Made by a program: the position numbers and the translations under genes | Notes under the pieces: model-generated | Databases searched by the model: none | Seen by the model: only the letters and a program-made list of their open reading frames with translations | Told to the model about the DNA's origin: nothing | Part shown: positions 63,171-64,000 of the stretch, piece by piece | Position numbering within the stretch: the first letter of the stretch is position 1 | How the letters are laid out: the number at the start of each line of letters is the position of its first letter | From: Amoebidium appalachense | Lineage: Eukaryota > Ichthyosporea | Assembly (NCBI GenBank): GCA_963693365.1 | Contig: CAVNZM010000007.1 | Span: forward strand, 1,984,001-2,048,000 | Direction: 5' to 3' | DNA length: 64,000 nucleotides

Positions 63171-63611
63171 TGATACCGAGTGTCCCAGGGGAGCCAGCAG
63201 AAAAAAAACCCAAAAAAAAAAAAAAAACTGGGAACCCAACTAATTGATTCTCTCAATCTCTATGGTGCTTCGTAGAGTAAGAAAAATCTGATATATATCA
63301 GCACCCGACACCTATGTACTTGATCATCGATATACCGCTGAGGGGAAATTCCGAGCAAAACCCACCCATACCTGAGACTGGTCTCTCTTTGCCTCGAGTA
63401 AACAGCGTAAACCCCTAATATATATATAGCGATAGGACAAGGTTTAGCTATAGGTAGTGAGCGGAAAACAGTGCATCCACCAACTCGTGAGATATATATA
63501 CTGAGAGATTCTTTGAATTGTGGAATGAAACTTTTATCACAGTGCCCCAGAGGGTGCTCACGGTGTGCATTGTGTTTGCGCGCGCGCATGTGTGTATGTG
63601 TGTGTGCGCGC

Positions 63612-63682
<71 letters not shown>

Positions 63683-64000
63683 TGCGTGCGCGCGCGCACG
63701 TGTGTGTACATGTACTGTGTATGTATGTTGTGTGTGTCTGGATGTGGTTGGTGTTTTTGCGATGGTGGTGGTGGTGGTCCACAGGAGGGGGGGAAGGGGC
63801 AAGGTTTTAATGGTACAGGGATGATGGAAAATTAATGCATGTGACTTCTGAGAGTGAGACCATTCAATTATTTGGTACATACAGATAATTTCGAGTAAAT
63901 GGTGGTCGACATGGTGGGGTTGGCCATGGGGGTGCTCGGTTCCTCAGGGGTTTTTATTTTTTATTTTTTTATTTTTATTTTTTTTTTAAGGGGGGGGGGG
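63171..64000. repeat. Gene-free end of window with GC/TG microsatellite
   Basis: An alternating CG run (about 63608-63625) passes into TG (63626-63673). The window ends with a T-rich tract joined to a G-run (63950-64000). No exon was recognised. Confidence 0.7.

Overview
This 64 kb window looks like nuclear DNA of an intron-rich unicellular eukaryote. The gene content points to Holozoa (relatives of animals); an ichthyosporean-type protist would fit. The evidence is a 13-exon gene that follows animal CECR2 from its first residues, and a multi-exon gene whose C-terminal half matches the tandem PDZ module of animal X11/Mint (APBA) adaptors. Introns are GT-AG, reading phases match across every junction I assembled, and TATA boxes, CCAAT boxes and AATAAA signals are visible. 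Nothing bacterial, no tRNA or rRNA, and no CRISPR array was seen. The organism assignment is inference.

Layout. 1-12.2 kb: gene-free repeat mosaic of G/C homopolymers up to tens of bases, CA/TG microsatellites, a 7-copy tandem repeat, a 615-bp tandem duplication and diverged copies of a larger dispersed repeat. 12.2-15.2 kb: an 860-bp inverted duplication carrying two divergent genes for a secreted cysteine-rich repeat protein; one is intact and the other is frameshifted. 15.2-22.3 kb: more mosaic, including a cluster of short palindromes and a long GTGC tetranucleotide array. 22.4-23.9 kb: an intronless gene for a 224-aa putative membrane protein behind a strong CCAAT/TATA promoter. 23.9-30.5 kb: microsatellites and two inverted copies of a dispersed element. 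30.5-34.6 kb: a CCAAT-rich promoter and a five-exon ankyrin-repeat gene. 36.8-44.1 kb (minus): the X11-like tandem-PDZ gene. 45.5-55.2 kb (plus): the CECR2-like DDT/WHIM gene, divergent from the PDZ gene. 57.4-59.1 kb (minus): a two-exon acyltransferase of the AGPAT/PlsC family. 60.2-61.4 kb: a compact LTR element (TRIM-like) with two LTRs identical by eye and a 5-bp target duplication, inserted in an older dispersed repeat. 61.4-62.3 kb: a frameshifted non-LTR reverse-transcriptase fragment. The end is microsatellite DNA.

The genes do not form one pathway: secreted protein, membrane protein, scaffold/adaptor, chromatin-remodelling subunit and lipid enzyme. Introns are unusually loaded with G-runs, C-runs and TG/CA tracts. 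The most notable observations are the bromodomain-less CECR2 homologue, the PTB-less X11-like protein, the TRIM element, the inverted gene pair with one broken partner, and the recurring ordered T-run/(TG)n/G-run composite tracts.
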